A stretch of 64,000 nucleotides of DNA from an uncultured bacterium (GTDB taxonomy: Bacteria; Bacillota; Clostridia; Lachnospirales; Lachnospiraceae), in NCBI GenBank assembly GCA_947383005.1, contig CANDBT010000003.1, forward strand, positions 104,549-168,548, read 5' to 3'. This document shows, one piece after another, positions 26,826 to 36,780 of the stretch (position 1 is the stretch's first letter; each line of letters starts with the position of its first letter). Both the position numbers and the translations under genes were made by a program. A model generated the notes under the pieces. That model was not told the DNA's origin. It worked only from the letters and a program-made list of their open reading frames with translations, and ran no database searches.

Positions 26826-27311
26826 CTATGGTTCAGGCGTGGCCAGCGCCTGACAGTCAACAGACATAAAGACGCTTCCGTCTTCCATAGTGACCATTCC
26901 GTCCAATAGCTTCTGCTGGCGTTTGAGAGGAATGGGATGCACGCGTTTCAGGTCAATATCGATAACCTGACGCACGGAGTCAACAATAATCCCCAAAGAG
27001 GCGGAGTCAATATTCAGTACGATCGTGCAGGTTTTGCTGGTATATTCGGTCGGCAGCATCCCCATTCGCTCCCGGATATCCACTATGGGAAGAATCTGCC
27101 CTCTTAAATTGGTGATGCCTTTGATATAGGACGGCATCAGCGGCAGCATGGTAAGGGAATAATTGTTGATGATTTCGATTACATGCTTAGTGCTGATATA
27201 AAGGACAAGATCCCCTGCTTCGAAGGTGAGGCAGCGTTCCACAGAAGAATTCTCCCCCGCTTCAGATTCTGCCAGTTCTGAAATGTTTTGTTCATTCATT
27301 TGTTCAGACAT
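26826..27311 (-). CDS. cheW: Chemotaxis coupling protein CheW
   Basis: CheW bridges chemoreceptors and CheA. At 161 residues, a Ser/Glu-rich N-terminal tail of about 25 residues precedes the two SH3-like subdomains (LTFEAGDLVLYISTKHV; ITNLRGQILPIVDIRERM, the receptor-binding arginine region). It begins 15 bases after the cheA stop on the same strand. The acidic tail is longer than in the E. coli protein. It should work in the membrane-associated array with the three receptors encoded nearby. Confidence 0.95.
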   Translation of the reverse strand: MSEQMNEQNISELAESEAGENSSVERCLTFEAGDLVLYISTKHVIEIINNYSLTMLPLMPSYIKGITNLRGQILPIVDIRERMGMLPTEYTSKTCTIVLNIDSASLGIIVDSVRQVIDIDLKRVHPIPLKRQQKLLDGMVTMEDGSVFMSVDCQALATPEP

Positions 27312-27326
27312 GTCGATTCCTCCCCT

Positions 27327-29444
27327 CTATGCGTTTTCCAAGGCTGCCGCGTGCAAGCTTGGTATATCCAGGATGATGGTGATATTGCCGTCACCCAGAA
27401 TGGAACAGCCGGCAATGCCGTAATTTTTTAATTCAAAACAATTCAAAAAGGCCGGGAAAGGTTTCACCACAATCTGCTGTTCGCCGATCAGTTCGTCAAC
27501 AAACAGGCAGAAGGAGCGTTCGCTGGTTTCCACCCACATCAGGATGCCATCCTCCAGACTGGTGACTTCGGTCTGGATATTATAGAACTGATGGAGACGT
27601 ACAATGGGATAGAAATCTCCCATCCGCTCGACCATTTCGCTGCCGCTTTCGTCATGGATGATTTCGCTGGTGGTAATTTTGAACGACTGGCGGATATTGG
27701 CAATGGGAATAGTAAAAATCGAACTGCCCACGGTTACTTTCATGCCGTCCATAATCGCCAGGGTCAGAGGGATTTTCATGGTAAATGTAGTCCCTTTCCC
27801 TTCCTCGCTGCTAAGAGCTACCACGCCGCCCACGGCTTCAACATTCTTTTTTACGACATCCATGCCTACGCCACGGCCCGAAAATTCGGTAACGGTTTGG
27901 TTGGTGGAGAAGCCGGGAAGCATCACCAGACCCAGGATTTCCTTTTTGCTGTAATCGCTCTCCGGTTTGGTAAGGAGCCCTTTTTCCCTGGCTTTGGCCA
28001 GAAGCTTATCCGGATTCATGCCCATGCCGTCGTCAGAGATGGAGATAATCACCTCATTGCTGGTGTGGGAGGCGGAGAGGATGATTTCACCCTGGGGGTT
28101 TTTGCCTGCCGCTATACGTTCCTGGACATCTTCTTCAATACCATGATCCATCGCATTGCGGACCATGTGCATAATCGGATCCTGGATGTTGTCCACGATG
28201 GTTTTGTCTACTTCCGTATCCTCCCCGATCAGGGTGAGGCGGACGTCTTTCCCCAGCTTTTGCTTCATATCCCGGACGATCCTGCTCATTTTCTGGAAAA
28301 CTCCGGAAATGGGGACCATCCGCAGGGACATGGCAATATCCTGCAAATCATCCGTCAGTTTGCGCAACTGGCGGGCGGATTTCATAAAATTGTCATAAGC
28401 GTCACGGCTTAACTGATTTAATTCCGACGAAGAAGTAACCATGGATTCGGTGATGACAATTTCACCGACAATATCCATAAGGCTGTCCAGCTTCATCAGG
28501 TTCACGCTGATCAGGTTTTGTTTGATCGGCGCGCTGGTGGCCTGCTTTGCCGGAGGCTGGGTCTTTGGCGGGGGATTCCCCGCAGCCGACGGGGCGGCCT
28601 GAGGCGCGGCCGGCTGGGCCGGTTCCGGCGCAGCCTGGGGCAGGGGGGCTTCAGGCGGGGCGGCCTGAGGCGCTTCCAGCAAATCATAAGACCGGATATG
28701 TCCCTGGGTCCTTAAAAGGTCACAGGCTTTTTCAGCTACGTCGGTAGAATCGAATGCCATGAAAAAGCCGTCTTCGACAATAACGGAACAAGTGCTGGAA
28801 TCCGCTTCCATATTTTCCGGATAATAACGGAAATCCAAATCACATTCCTTCAAAGCGTTGACAATCATGAAAGCTCTCAGGTTTTCCATGCCAATGCCTT
28901 CTTCAAGAAATACATGGATGAAACACACGGCACTTTTGTCGTTGGGGATATTTTCCGAATTGGCGGACTGGGTATCCGTCCGGCTCTCCGGAGCTTTTTC
29001 TTCGGCGGCTTTGCCCGGAGCCTCTTCAGGCGCCCCGCTGATTTTTTTGAGGAAATTGTTGATTTCGGCGACAAAAGAATCCATATCCGTATCCAGAGGT
29101 TCCCCGCTTTCGACTTTTTCCACTTGTCCCCGCAGTGAATCCTCGGAGCGGAACATGAGATTGAACAGCTCCTTTTTATGCTGAGGGTCCAGGGATTCGA
29201 TGCCTTTATCACGGATGTAGAAGAATAAATCCTCTATATGGTGCGCGATGCTTGAAAGGGAACCAAATTCCATCATAGCGGAAGAGCCTTTGATGGTGTG
29301 CATGATTCGGAAGATTTCGTTGACGTCGTCAGATGAGAAATCTCCCAGCTTTTCATCATTCACCAGCATCTCATCCAGCCGGTCCAAAAGGGAATTAGTT
29401 TCAAAGAGGTATGTGTCAAGCATACCTTCCATGCCATTATCCAT
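27327..29444 (-). CDS. cheA: Chemotaxis histidine kinase CheA
   Basis: Start M at 29444 (MDNGMEGMLDTYLFE) follows AGGTGG; longer frames run into the promoter. The product is 705 residues. The Hpt domain (1-105) has phosphorylated H49 in MHTIKGSSAMM. A P2-like CheY/CheB-binding domain occupies about 160-265. A Pro/Ala/Gln-rich linker (about 270-315) is unusually long. Then come the dimerisation helices, the ATPase (N-box HMVRNAMDHGIE, G-box DDGMGMNPD) and the C-terminal CheW-like domain. It phosphorylates CheB and a CheY that is not in this window. First gene of the che operon. Confidence 0.96.
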   Translation of the reverse strand: MDNGMEGMLDTYLFETNSLLDRLDEMLVNDEKLGDFSSDDVNEIFRIMHTIKGSSAMMEFGSLSSIAHHIEDLFFYIRDKGIESLDPQHKKELFNLMFRSEDSLRGQVEKVESGEPLDTDMDSFVAEINNFLKKISGAPEEAPGKAAEEKAPESRTDTQSANSENIPNDKSAVCFIHVFLEEGIGMENLRAFMIVNALKECDLDFRYYPENMEADSSTCSVIVEDGFFMAFDSTDVAEKACDLLRTQGHIRSYDLLEAPQAAPPEAPLPQAAPEPAQPAAPQAAPSAAGNPPPKTQPPAKQATSAPIKQNLISVNLMKLDSLMDIVGEIVITESMVTSSSELNQLSRDAYDNFMKSARQLRKLTDDLQDIAMSLRMVPISGVFQKMSRIVRDMKQKLGKDVRLTLIGEDTEVDKTIVDNIQDPIMHMVRNAMDHGIEEDVQERIAAGKNPQGEIILSASHTSNEVIISISDDGMGMNPDKLLAKAREKGLLTKPESDYSKKEILGLVMLPGFSTNQTVTEFSGRGVGMDVVKKNVEAVGGVVALSSEEGKGTTFTMKIPLTLAIMDGMKVTVGSSIFTIPIANIRQSFKITTSEIIHDESGSEMVERMGDFYPIVRLHQFYNIQTEVTSLEDGILMWVETSERSFCLFVDELIGEQQIVVKPFPAFLNCFELKNYGIAGCSILGDGNITIILDIPSLHAAALENA

Positions 29445-29774
29445 TCTATTACACCACCTATCTCCTAATTTGATTACTGAAAACCACCTAGTCCTCAGCA
29501 GGTAATGCGCGTCAGACCATAACACACTGATAAGATTATCGACGAAAAAAAAAGAATATTAAGGGTTTAAGAAGATTTTTTATTTTGCAGTGTTATTTTT
29601 TGGCGAAACCAGCCGACATATTTAATCAGGCAAAGATAAAAAGTATAAAAATTTCATAATTTATATTATGAAATGAAAATTTATGCCGAAATAAAAAAGA
29701 GAGTATTTTCATAAACAGCTTTCGGGGGCGAGTGCCTTATAGCGCAGAAAGCATGGTATAAGGAGGAGCGGCAA
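29445..29774. other. Divergent AT-rich region between cheA and first chemoreceptor
   Basis: No gene is present. It contains the che sigma-D-like promoter on the minus strand. On the plus strand two weak candidates for a sigma-D -10 are GCCGACAT near 29612 and GCCGAAAT near 29685, each with TTAT 15 bases upstream; neither is convincing. AAGGAGGAG (29759-29767) is the ribosome site of the receptor gene. Confidence 0.6.
29536..29562 (-). promoter_or_regulatory. Probable sigma-D (sigma-28) motility promoter for the che operon
   Basis: On the minus strand, TTAA (29562-29559) and GTCGATAA (29543-29536) are separated by exactly 15 bases. The known sigma-D consensus is TAAA-N15-GCCGATAT, so there is one mismatch in the -35 and two in the -10. 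It lies 92 bases before the cheA start with no other sigma-A-like site in between. The sequence match is seen; use by sigma-D is inferred. Confidence 0.6.
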
Positions 29775-31562
29775 ATGAAGAACTTGAGTGTCAGCAAGAA
29801 ATTTATTGTATCGTTTGGTACTATTTTGGTGATGTTTTTAATCGCCGTATTCGGTGCGGGAATAGGGCTTACCAAGTCCAAGGCCAGCTATGACGAATTT
29901 TATATGGAGGATTATCAGACTATCGCCAGGGTTTATGAGATGAGGATCCGGCTTCAGCGGGCGGCTAAGGAGCTGTTGATGGGAGCTGTGGAGTCCGATC
30001 CCCAGGCGATCAGCGGCCATGTGAATCTGGTGGATCAATATGTATCGGAGATCCAGTCGGAGATGCAGTGGATCCGTGCCAACTATCACGGGGATATGGC
30101 TTTGTTTCAGGAGTTTGAGACGAGGCTTCAAAACAGCGAATCTTTGCGGCAGCAGGTTCAGCAGAACATTTTGCTGGGAACGGATGAAGGTGATGAAGTT
30201 GCGCTGGATTTGATTATTAATCAGTATATTCCTGAAGTGGAGGCTTTTGCGACGATCCTCACCAACGCGTTCAGCCAGATGGAGGCGGGGAATGAGCAGA
30301 GTTACCGTTCGGCTATGACGCTGCAGACATTCCTTTTTGTCATATCGGTTGCGATTGCCGCAGTTGCTTTTATCATTACCTGTATTATTGCCCTCAACCT
30401 GACCAACAATATTTTGATCCCGGTTAAGCAGATAGAACATGCCATGGGCGAGATGGTGAAAGGCGATCTTTCGGCTTCTGCCGATTATCAGTCCAATGAT
30501 GAATTCGGCTTCATGGCAAAAAGCATGCGCAACGTGACGGGAGCCGTGGCGGCTATTATCCGGGACATCGAGAAGGTGCTCAGCGCTATGGCCGAGGGAG
30601 ACTTCACCGTTACTTCCAGCGCTAAGGAAATGTATGTCGGCGATTATCAGAAGATATTCCAGGCGATGAAAGGGATTAAAGTAAGCTTTAATCATACTCT
30701 GACTACGTTAAACCAATCGGCGGATCAGGTGTCTTCCGGTTCGGATCAGGTGTCTTCCGGAGCGCAGGCCCTTTCCCAGGGCGCAACAGAGCAGGCATCT
30801 TCCGTGGAAGAGCTTGCCGCTTCCATCAACGAGATTTCCACCAATATCAACCGTAGCGCGGCCAGCGCCCAGGAAGCCAGCAAAAAGTCGGTTGCCGTCG
30901 GCGAAGAGGCAGGAGAGAGCAATCGCAGGATGCAGGATATGCTGGCTGCCATGGCGGATATCAATGCTTCCTCCGGGGAAATCGGAAAGATTATCAAGAC
31001 TATCGAGGATATTGCTTTCCAGACCAATATTCTGGCATTGAATGCAGCAGTTGAAGCAGCGAGGGCGGGCGCCGCGGGCAAGGGCTTTGCCGTGGTGGCG
31101 GACGAGGTGCGCAACCTGGCCAGCAAGTCAGCCGAAGCTTCTTCCAATACGGCGGTGCTTATTGAGAATTCCCTTCGCGCCGTGGAAAACGGAAAGAGGA
31201 TAGCCGATGAGACGGCTAATTCCTTGGAAATCGTGATGAGCGGTATCCAGGAGGCCACTACGATGATGGATTCCATAGCCCGGGCTTCCCATGACCAGGC
31301 AGAGGCGATCACCCAGATTACCGTAGGTATCGATCAGATTTCCAGCGTAGTTCAGACCAACTCGGCTACTGCGCAAGAGAGCGCCGCGGCCAGTGAAGAG
31401 CTGTCCGGACAGGCTCAGATTTTGAAAGATCTGGTGCGCAAATTCAAGCTGGAAGGAGGAGCGTCTGTTCCTCAGTATTCCGCCCATTATGAACCTGAGG
31501 ATACAGGGTACGGTTCTTCTGACGCGATGATGAATTCTTATGGTATCAATGACAAATATTAA
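29775..31562 (+). CDS. Methyl-accepting chemotaxis protein 1 (four-helix-bundle sensor)
   Basis: This gene encodes 595 residues. TM1 is at about 10-32 and TM2 at about 188-210, with an extracellular helical bundle of about 155 residues between them of the 4HB_MCP type. A HAMP domain follows (about 211-265), then an extra HAMP-like helix pair and the cytoplasmic signalling domain whose tip reads [19 protein letters not shown]. No pentapeptide tether is present. The start follows AAGGAGGAG. The ligand is not predictable. It is divergently transcribed from the che operon and should signal through its CheA and CheW. Confidence 0.93.
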   Translation: MKNLSVSKKFIVSFGTILVMFLIAVFGAGIGLTKSKASYDEFYMEDYQTIARVYEMRIRLQRAAKELLMGAVESDPQAISGHVNLVDQYVSEIQSEMQWIRANYHGDMALFQEFETRLQNSESLRQQVQQNILLGTDEGDEVALDLIINQYIPEVEAFATILTNAFSQMEAGNEQSYRSAMTLQTFLFVISVAIAAVAFIITCIIALNLTNNILIPVKQIEHAMGEMVKGDLSASADYQSNDEFGFMAKSMRNVTGAVAAIIRDIEKVLSAMAEGDFTVTSSAKEMYVGDYQKIFQAMKGIKVSFNHTLTTLNQSADQVSSGSDQVSSGAQALSQGATEQASSVEELAASINEISTNINRSAASAQEASKKSVAVGEEAGESNRRMQDMLAAMADINASSGEIGKIIKTIEDIAFQTNILALNAAVEAARAGAAGKGFAVVADEVRNLASKSAEASSNTAVLIENSLRAVENGKRIADETANSLEIVMSGIQEATTMMDSIARASHDQAEAITQITVGIDQISSVVQTNSATAQESAAASEELSGQAQILKDLVRKFKLEGGASVPQYSAHYEPEDTGYGSSDAMMNSYGINDKY

Positions 31563-31592
31563 ACAACTGAATTTTCAGAAATATTTTAAGCC

Positions 31593-31616
31593 GGACTGTG
31601 CATTCGTGCACAGTCC
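31593..31616. repeat. Perfect 10-bp hairpin with TTCG loop between receptor genes
   Basis: GGACTGTGCA (31593-31602), loop TTCG, TGCACAGTCC (31607-31616). The stem is perfect and the UUCG loop is very stable as RNA. No T-run follows on either strand, so it is more likely a transcript-stability or attenuating hairpin than a full terminator. It lies 31 bases after the first receptor stop. Confidence 0.6.
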
Positions 31617-31661
31617 AAAAGCGCGTAAATGGTAATCTTTTCAGAATATGAGGAGAAGGAT

Positions 31662-33320
31662 ATGAGGCATAGTATTAAGAATGACATTTTGATGCGGGTG
31701 GCCCTGATATTTGTTGTAGTGATTGTCAGCGGAATAGTGACAATAAGCGGTATGACTAGGGTGAAAAGATCCAGCAGATCCACGGAGCAGGCGACAAAAA
31801 TCAACTCCCTGGTGCTGACGGCGGAGAAAGCCCATTATGGCTGGGTAGAGGGCTTGTGCTCTGCGATTGCTTTGGGAACCGAATTTACGGGCAGCACGGA
31901 TTACCGGACCTGCGTCCTTGGCAATTGGCTGTATGGCTCCGAGCTTTCCGCTGTTGAAGATCCGGAAATTTTGAGGCTGACTGAAGAGATGAAACCGATT
32001 CATCAGGCTATTCATGAATCGGCCCAGACGATTCTCGAGCTGAACAAGACCAATCCCCAGGAAGCTAACCGGATGTATCTGGAAGTTACCAAAGCCAATG
32101 TAGTTAAGCTGGTTGCCCTTTTGGATCAGGTGGCCGACATTACGGATGCGCAAGTGACAGAGAATGAAAAGGGATTGCTGCGGGCGGTTACCAGCACAGA
32201 GATTATTTCCGTGATCACGATATTGGTAATTTTGGTGGTTTGCATTCTTCTTGTAACTTATGTTCTGAAAGGCATTGTGGCTCCTATTCAGGTGATTACC
32301 GAGTCCAGCAAGAGCCTGGCAGACGGGAAATTGGATTTTCAGATTGATATAAATGACAAGAATGAGATTGGCGAACTGGCGGCCAGCCTAAATCTTTCAG
32401 TGAAGAACCTGAAGCTTTATATTTCTGATATCAGTTCCATCCTGGATGACATTGCGGCCGGTGATTTGGGCAAGGAAAGCCAGATTCAGTATATCGGCGA
32501 TTTTATGCAGATACAGCATGCCATCCAAACCATCAGCAGCGGCCTGAACAATACCATGGAGCAGATTTTTTCTTCGGCAAACCAGGTGGATTCCGGTTCC
32601 AACCAAGTAGCTGACGGAGCCCAGAGCCTGGCTCAAGGCGCTACCGAACAGGCGTCAGAGGTCGATAATCTTCTGCAGATGATTGAACAGATTTCCGAAC
32701 AGATCAACAGTAATGCTGATAGTGCGGCCAACACCACAAAAGAGGCAGATAAAGTAGGAGAGCAGATTTTCCTTTGCAATGGGCAGATGCAGGAGATGGC
32801 TGAGGCCATGCGCGAGATCAATGTCTGTTCCGGTGAGATTGAGAAGATTATCAAGACGATTGAGGATGTTGCTTTCCAGACGAATATTTTGGCTCTCAAT
32901 GCGGCTGTCGAGGCAGCGAGGGCAGGCAGCGCCGGCAAGGGTTTTGCTGTGGTGGCAGACGAAGTGCGTAATTTGGCAGGAAAGAGCGCAGACGCCGCTA
33001 AGAATACAAAGGAACTGATTGAAAAGACATTGGCTGTGGTGGCGAATGGTTCACGCCTGACTGGCGTGACACAGGAGTCCCTGCATTCCGTTGTGGAAGG
33101 GGCAGAAAAAGTTACCAGCAACATTAAGGTGATTTCTCAGGCATCCCAGGAACAGGAGACGGCAATAGGTCACATCAAAGAGAGTATTACTCAGATTTCT
33201 ACAGTGATTCAGTCCAATTCTGCGACATCGGAGGAAAGCGCGGCGGCAAGCCAGCAGCTTGCCGGTCAGGCCCAGGTTCTTAAGGCGTTGATTGGGAAAT
33301 TTAAACTGCGGACCCGCTGA
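31662..33320 (+). CDS. Methyl-accepting chemotaxis protein 2 with extracellular CZB-type zinc motif
   Basis: Start ATG 31662 ([13 protein letters not shown]) lies 6 bases after AGGAG. The product is 552 residues: TM1 about 12-32, TM2 about 182-206, HAMP, then the signalling domain ([19 protein letters not shown]). The sensor segment between the membrane helices shows H58xxW61, C84xLGxW89 and H114xxxH118, the 3His/1Cys zinc pattern of CZB domains. CZB domains are usually cytoplasmic and C-terminal; here the segment faces outward. In known CZB receptors the zinc-cysteine site senses zinc or oxidants such as hypochlorite. Ligand assignment here is inference. Confidence 0.9.
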   Translation: MRHSIKNDILMRVALIFVVVIVSGIVTISGMTRVKRSSRSTEQATKINSLVLTAEKAHYGWVEGLCSAIALGTEFTGSTDYRTCVLGNWLYGSELSAVEDPEILRLTEEMKPIHQAIHESAQTILELNKTNPQEANRMYLEVTKANVVKLVALLDQVADITDAQVTENEKGLLRAVTSTEIISVITILVILVVCILLVTYVLKGIVAPIQVITESSKSLADGKLDFQIDINDKNEIGELAASLNLSVKNLKLYISDISSILDDIAAGDLGKESQIQYIGDFMQIQHAIQTISSGLNNTMEQIFSSANQVDSGSNQVADGAQSLAQGATEQASEVDNLLQMIEQISEQINSNADSAANTTKEADKVGEQIFLCNGQMQEMAEAMREINVCSGEIEKIIKTIEDVAFQTNILALNAAVEAARAGSAGKGFAVVADEVRNLAGKSADAAKNTKELIEKTLAVVANGSRLTGVTQESLHSVVEGAEKVTSNIKVISQASQEQETAIGHIKESITQISTVIQSNSATSEESAAASQQLAGQAQVLKALIGKFKLRTR

Positions 33321-33433
33321 TACTGCTGTGAGGCAAGCGGTCTGGTTTTACGGAAAAGATTTATACGATGACGATTAAAATGAGTTTGTGTTATTTTGAA
33401 AGAAAGGCTTGTGCTTGATGGAGGAATATGGAC

Positions 33434-35128
33434 ATGATTAAGAGTATTAAAAACTTGAAAATCAGCTTGAAATTGTATTTGCTTGTAGGTGTTGCTCTGG
33501 CGGGTATGTGTCTGCTTACTTTTATGTCTATTGTCCTGATGGGAAATATAAGTAATACGACAAAGCAGATTGCCGAAGAGTGGTTGCCCAGCTTTAGCAT
33601 CTCAGAGGGGATGAATACCGCCATATCTAATGTCCGCTTGAATGAACTGGAATATGTGACGGCGGCTACGCCGGAAATTGCCCGGACAAGCGCCGAGTCT
33701 ATTACCCAGGAAGTTAATCGGATGGATTCGCTTATTTCTTCCTATAGCAGCCATACGATGAATAACGAGGGACGTGAACTTTATACGGCTTTACAATCGG
33801 CTTGGTCGAATTACAAACAATTTGACAGTCAAGTGGTGAGTCTGGTGCAGAATAACCAGAATGAACAGGCTCAATTGCTTTTAGACGGAGACGGGGTGAA
33901 TTTTTATCATGCCGTTCAGACTACTCTGGAAGGTTTGAATAAGTTCAATATAAGCGGCAGCGACCATGCTTATACGGCCAGCAGCAGAACCTATATTTTG
34001 GCTGTTTTGAGCCAGGTAATCGTGATGGTGGTAATTATTATCATTGCCTTTTTCTTTTCCCTTATCATTATTAAAAGTATCCGGCAGCCGATTAACGAGA
34101 TTGAACAAGTCGCTATTCAAATGGCTCAGGGGAATCTTGATGTGGAGGTTGAGTATCAGGCTAAGGATGAATTAGGTGTGTTGGCAGAGCAATTTCGCAT
34201 TGTAGTCAGAAAGCTTCGGGCAATTGTGGACGACGAAAATAAATTTTTGGCTAAGATGGCTGACGGCGATTTGACCGTGGACTCGATCTGTGAGCATGAG
34301 TATATTGGTAGCTTCCATCAGGTGCTCATTTCTTTCCGTACCATTGCCAAGCGGATGAATGAAGTGATGTCCAGTATCAGTGAAAGTTCTGAGCAGGTTT
34401 CCAACAGTTCCGAACAGGTTTCCAGCGGCGCACAGGCTCTTTCCCAGGGGGCTACTGAGCAGGCAAGTTCCATTGAAGAGCTTGCGGCTACGATTAGCGA
34501 TATTTCCGACCGGGTGAAGGAAAATGCCGATAATGCCGTCCAGGCAAATAAAATGGTCAGTGTTGTCGGGGAAGAGATGAATTTGAGCAATACCAAGATG
34601 CAGGATATGATTGGCGCGATGGAGGATATAAGCAACAGTTCCAGTGAAATTGGCAAGATTATTAAGACTATTGAGGATATTGCTTTCCAGACCAATATTC
34701 TTGCGCTCAATGCGGCAGTAGAAGCAGCCCGGGCAGGAAGCGCAGGAAAAGGTTTTGCTGTAGTGGCAGATGAAGTGCGTAATCTGGCCAGTAAGAGTGC
34801 GGAGGCATCTAAGAACACGGCAGTATTGATTGAGAATTCCATTAAGGCTGTACAAAATGGTACGGAGATTGTGGCAGAGACAGCGAAATCTCTGGCGGAG
34901 GCCGTAAAAGGAGCAAAGGAAGTTACTTTGCTGGTGGATAAAATTTCTGAGGCAAGCAGTGATCAATCGATGGCGATTGCCCAGATTACTCAAGGCATTG
35001 ATCAGATTTCCAGTGTTGTCCAGACAAATTCGGCCACGGCTCAGCAGAGTGCGGCGGCCAGCGAAGAATTGTCCGGCCAGGCGCAGATTATGAAACAGCA
35101 AGTAAGTACATTTAAGCTTTTGCATTAA
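33434..35128 (+). CDS. Methyl-accepting chemotaxis protein 3 (four-helix-bundle sensor)
   Basis: ATG 33434 ([16 protein letters not shown]) is preferred; GGAGG is 9 bases upstream, against only 3 for the ATG at 33428. At 564 residues it has TM1 at about 12-34, an extracellular 4HB-type region with the N-terminal INNT-like segment [20 protein letters not shown]2 at about 185-208, HAMP and a signalling domain with [19 protein letters not shown]. No C-terminal pentapeptide is present. It ends just before a strong terminator. The ligand is unknown. Its cytoplasmic half closely resembles that of receptor 1, indicating duplication with diverged sensors. Confidence 0.93.
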   Translation: MIKSIKNLKISLKLYLLVGVALAGMCLLTFMSIVLMGNISNTTKQIAEEWLPSFSISEGMNTAISNVRLNELEYVTAATPEIARTSAESITQEVNRMDSLISSYSSHTMNNEGRELYTALQSAWSNYKQFDSQVVSLVQNNQNEQAQLLLDGDGVNFYHAVQTTLEGLNKFNISGSDHAYTASSRTYILAVLSQVIVMVVIIIIAFFFSLIIIKSIRQPINEIEQVAIQMAQGNLDVEVEYQAKDELGVLAEQFRIVVRKLRAIVDDENKFLAKMADGDLTVDSICEHEYIGSFHQVLISFRTIAKRMNEVMSSISESSEQVSNSSEQVSSGAQALSQGATEQASSIEELAATISDISDRVKENADNAVQANKMVSVVGEEMNLSNTKMQDMIGAMEDISNSSSEIGKIIKTIEDIAFQTNILALNAAVEAARAGSAGKGFAVVADEVRNLASKSAEASKNTAVLIENSIKAVQNGTEIVAETAKSLAEAVKGAKEVTLLVDKISEASSDQSMAIAQITQGIDQISSVVQTNSATAQQSAAASEELSGQAQIMKQQVSTFKLLH

Positions 35129-35220
35129 CAATCACATTCCTTGGAATCATTGGACTCATGCTGTTTCGCAGCGGAGCGGTTCAGTTTTCCTGAGTCATAA
35201 GGTATAATGGTGACATAAAT

Positions 35221-35253
35221 AAAAAAGAATCCTGTTCCTCAGGATTCTTTTTT
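35221..35253. terminator. Bidirectional Rho-independent terminator after receptor 3
   Basis: AAAAAAGAATCCTG (35221-35234) and CAGGATTCTTTTTT (35240-35253) pair over 14 bases around a 5-base loop, with T-runs in both directions. It ends the receptor transcript and, on the other strand, could end that of the nuclease gene. Confidence 0.88.
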
Positions 35254-35256
35254 ATT

Positions 35257-35378
35257 TCATAGGAAAGTACATCCTATGATACAAAAACGCTCCGCGTGGA
35301 TGCGCACTTCGCACAAATGAAGATGGTTGCTGTCGCAACCGCGCTCCGGCGCGAGAGTCCGGCGAGCCGGACTCTTTG
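35257..35378 (+). repeat. Multi-hairpin intergenic repeat, copy A
   Basis: The order of hairpins is TCATAGGA/TCCTATGA, then a shared block with GCGCACTTCGC, GGTTGC/GCAACC, CGCGC/GCGCG, and a terminal stem AGAGTCCGGC (35354-35363) with GCCGGACTCT (35366-35375). It shares this order and most sequence with copies at 44711-44842 (minus) and 53074-53209. The terminal stem sequence is entirely different from the other copies while pairing is kept. Confidence 0.8.
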
Positions 35379-35474
35379 TTCTGCTCAGCCCCATGCAGAG
35401 GAAGTATGCCGCAGAAGCGGCATATGGGGTGCGCGGCGAGTAGGGAAGATGGCTCTGCCCTACTCGATTTTATG
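35379..35474. other. Further hairpins downstream of repeat copy A, no gene
   Basis: TATGCCGC/GCGGCATA around AGAA, nested in CCCCATGC and ATATGGGG, and then CGAGTAGGG/CCCTACTCG around 12 bases. Open frames across this segment have no family resemblance and simply read the hairpins. The arms extend the structured block right up to the end of the nuclease gene. Confidence 0.55.
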
Positions 35475-36596
35475 TCATAAGGGTTCATATACACTTTTTT
35501 CGTTTACTCGATTTCGGGGCTTGGCTATGTAATCCAGCAATTGAAGCAGATATCGGCGGAAGGCGGCAGAGTCATGAAAGTCGGCATCGGATACATCCAC
35601 ATAGGAGAGAGGGGAATTGTGTTCTTTTTTCATCACAGGTTCCCAGATTGGTTCCAGTTGAGGAAGAAAGCAGCCTTCTTTTTTGGTGTAGCAATTCTTG
35701 GCAGTAGCCTTAATCCGGGCGCATCGGTCAACATATTGGCCAACGCTTTTATGAATAGCGCTGTCTTCGTAGATGAGATAGTAATAGTTTTTATAATCGG
35801 GATAAAAATGCTTTAACGTGCCATAAAATAGCTGAATAACCAGGACAAGCCGGTTTTGGGCCGCCTGGATGCCAATAAAGGAGAAAGCCGCGTTTAAGGG
35901 GACAGGAATTTCGTAATCGCTTTCGCAGGTTAATACCAGTTGGTAATGGTTGTTTTCCTGTTGCAGTTCTTGGCTGACCAGACGGAACGGATGTTCCAGG
36001 AAATCACAATAGCTGAGAACAGGCAAAATTGCCGGCATCCCTTTTAAATCATCTTCGTTATGTAAAATCAATAAATCGTAGAGAAAAGCCTGATGATTTT
36101 GCAGATAGCGTTCATAGATTTCAATTAATTCTCCACCCGAATAGGTATCTGTGCGGGAAATGCCAAGGAAATGTTCGATGGCTTTTTGTTTCAGGCTGTT
36201 CAGGTTTAACAGCCTTTTGCAGGGTTTGATCTTTTTATAGATATCCAGACTTTTTATGGAAGAAAAATTGTAATTCAGTCCAAGCTTGGCGCACCGTTTT
36301 AAGAGATAGGGGAGATCAAACCCGTCTCCGTTGTAATGGACTAATATGCGATAATTCTTCATAAAAGCAAAAAATGCGTGGAGCAATTCCCTTTCACCGT
36401 CGCGGCTGTCGGCAAACCATTGAATCAGGTTCCAACCATTTTCCTGGTAAGAGATGCAGCCGATCAGATATAAATGGGAGTATTCGCCGGAAAACCCTGT
36501 AGTCTCAATATCAAAAAAGAGTATTTCCTCCCGTTTGCCAATACGTTCCAAAGGATACGTATCCGGCAGGTTAAGCTGTTTTTTTATTGTAATCAT
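35475..36596 (-). CDS. YprB-like RNase H-fold exonuclease domain protein
   Basis: This gene encodes 373 residues from ATG 36596 behind AAGGAG. The N-terminal half is an RNase_H_2 (YprB/TM0106-like) 3'-5' exonuclease fold: first acidic pair in ILFFDIETTGFSG, second in VHYNGDGFDLPYLL, and third in LHNEDDLKGM, the DEDD metal ligands. The C-terminal 150 residues are not recognised. The substrate is DNA or RNA in the cytoplasm by family. In B. subtilis yprB is next to the helicase gene yprA; that partner is absent here. It is divergently transcribed from ruvA. Confidence 0.82.
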   Translation of the reverse strand: MITIKKQLNLPDTYPLERIGKREEILFFDIETTGFSGEYSHLYLIGCISYQENGWNLIQWFADSRDGERELLHAFFAFMKNYRILVHYNGDGFDLPYLLKRCAKLGLNYNFSSIKSLDIYKKIKPCKRLLNLNSLKQKAIEHFLGISRTDTYSGGELIEIYERYLQNHQAFLYDLLILHNEDDLKGMPAILPVLSYCDFLEHPFRLVSQELQQENNHYQLVLTCESDYEIPVPLNAAFSFIGIQAAQNRLVLVIQLFYGTLKHFYPDYKNYYYLIYEDSAIHKSVGQYVDRCARIKATAKNCYTKKEGCFLPQLEPIWEPVMKKEHNSPLSYVDVSDADFHDSAAFRRYLLQLLDYIAKPRNRVNEKSVYEPL

Positions 36597-36621
36597 ATAA
36601 GAGGCTCCTTATCATAATTTT

Positions 36622-36650
36622 ATTATAATAAGAGGAATGAAGAAAGTCAA
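36622..36650 (-). promoter_or_regulatory. Sigma-A promoter for the YprB-like gene
   Basis: On the minus strand TTGACT and TATAAT are separated by 17 bases, and the -10 ends about 26 bases before the start codon. Confidence 0.78.
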
Positions 36651-36678
36651 TCCTTAGAATGTTTGTTCGATAATCGTC

Positions 36679-36707
36679 TTGCACTTGTTATTTGGATATG
36701 TTATGAT
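36679..36707 (+). promoter_or_regulatory. Sigma-A promoter for ruvAB
   Basis: TTGCAC and TATGAT with a 17-base spacer on the plus strand, about 73 bases before the ruvA start and back to back with the YprB-like promoter. Confidence 0.65.
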
Positions 36708-36780
36708 GTCGATAAAGTTTTAATTATTAAAATTTTTGATTTTACAGGTTTGGATTTTAAGGAAGAGAGGAGCCGGTTAT

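Noticed and set aside
27591-28412. Long open frame (about 273 codons) antisense to cheA
   Set aside because: It mirrors the codon bias of cheA, has no family resemblance, and no ribosome site; cheA itself is fully conserved.
29600-29700. Sigma-D promoter for chemoreceptor 1 (GCCGACAT or GCCGAAAT)
   Set aside because: The -10-like octamers are fair, but both have only TTAT where TAAA is expected; too weak to call.
34172-35131. Long open frame antisense to chemoreceptor 3
   Set aside because: The same kind of shadow frame occurs antisense to all three receptors because of their repeated codon pattern.
35296-35532. Open frames across repeat copy A
   Set aside because: They read palindromic repeat sequence and overlap the end of the nuclease gene; no protein family fits.
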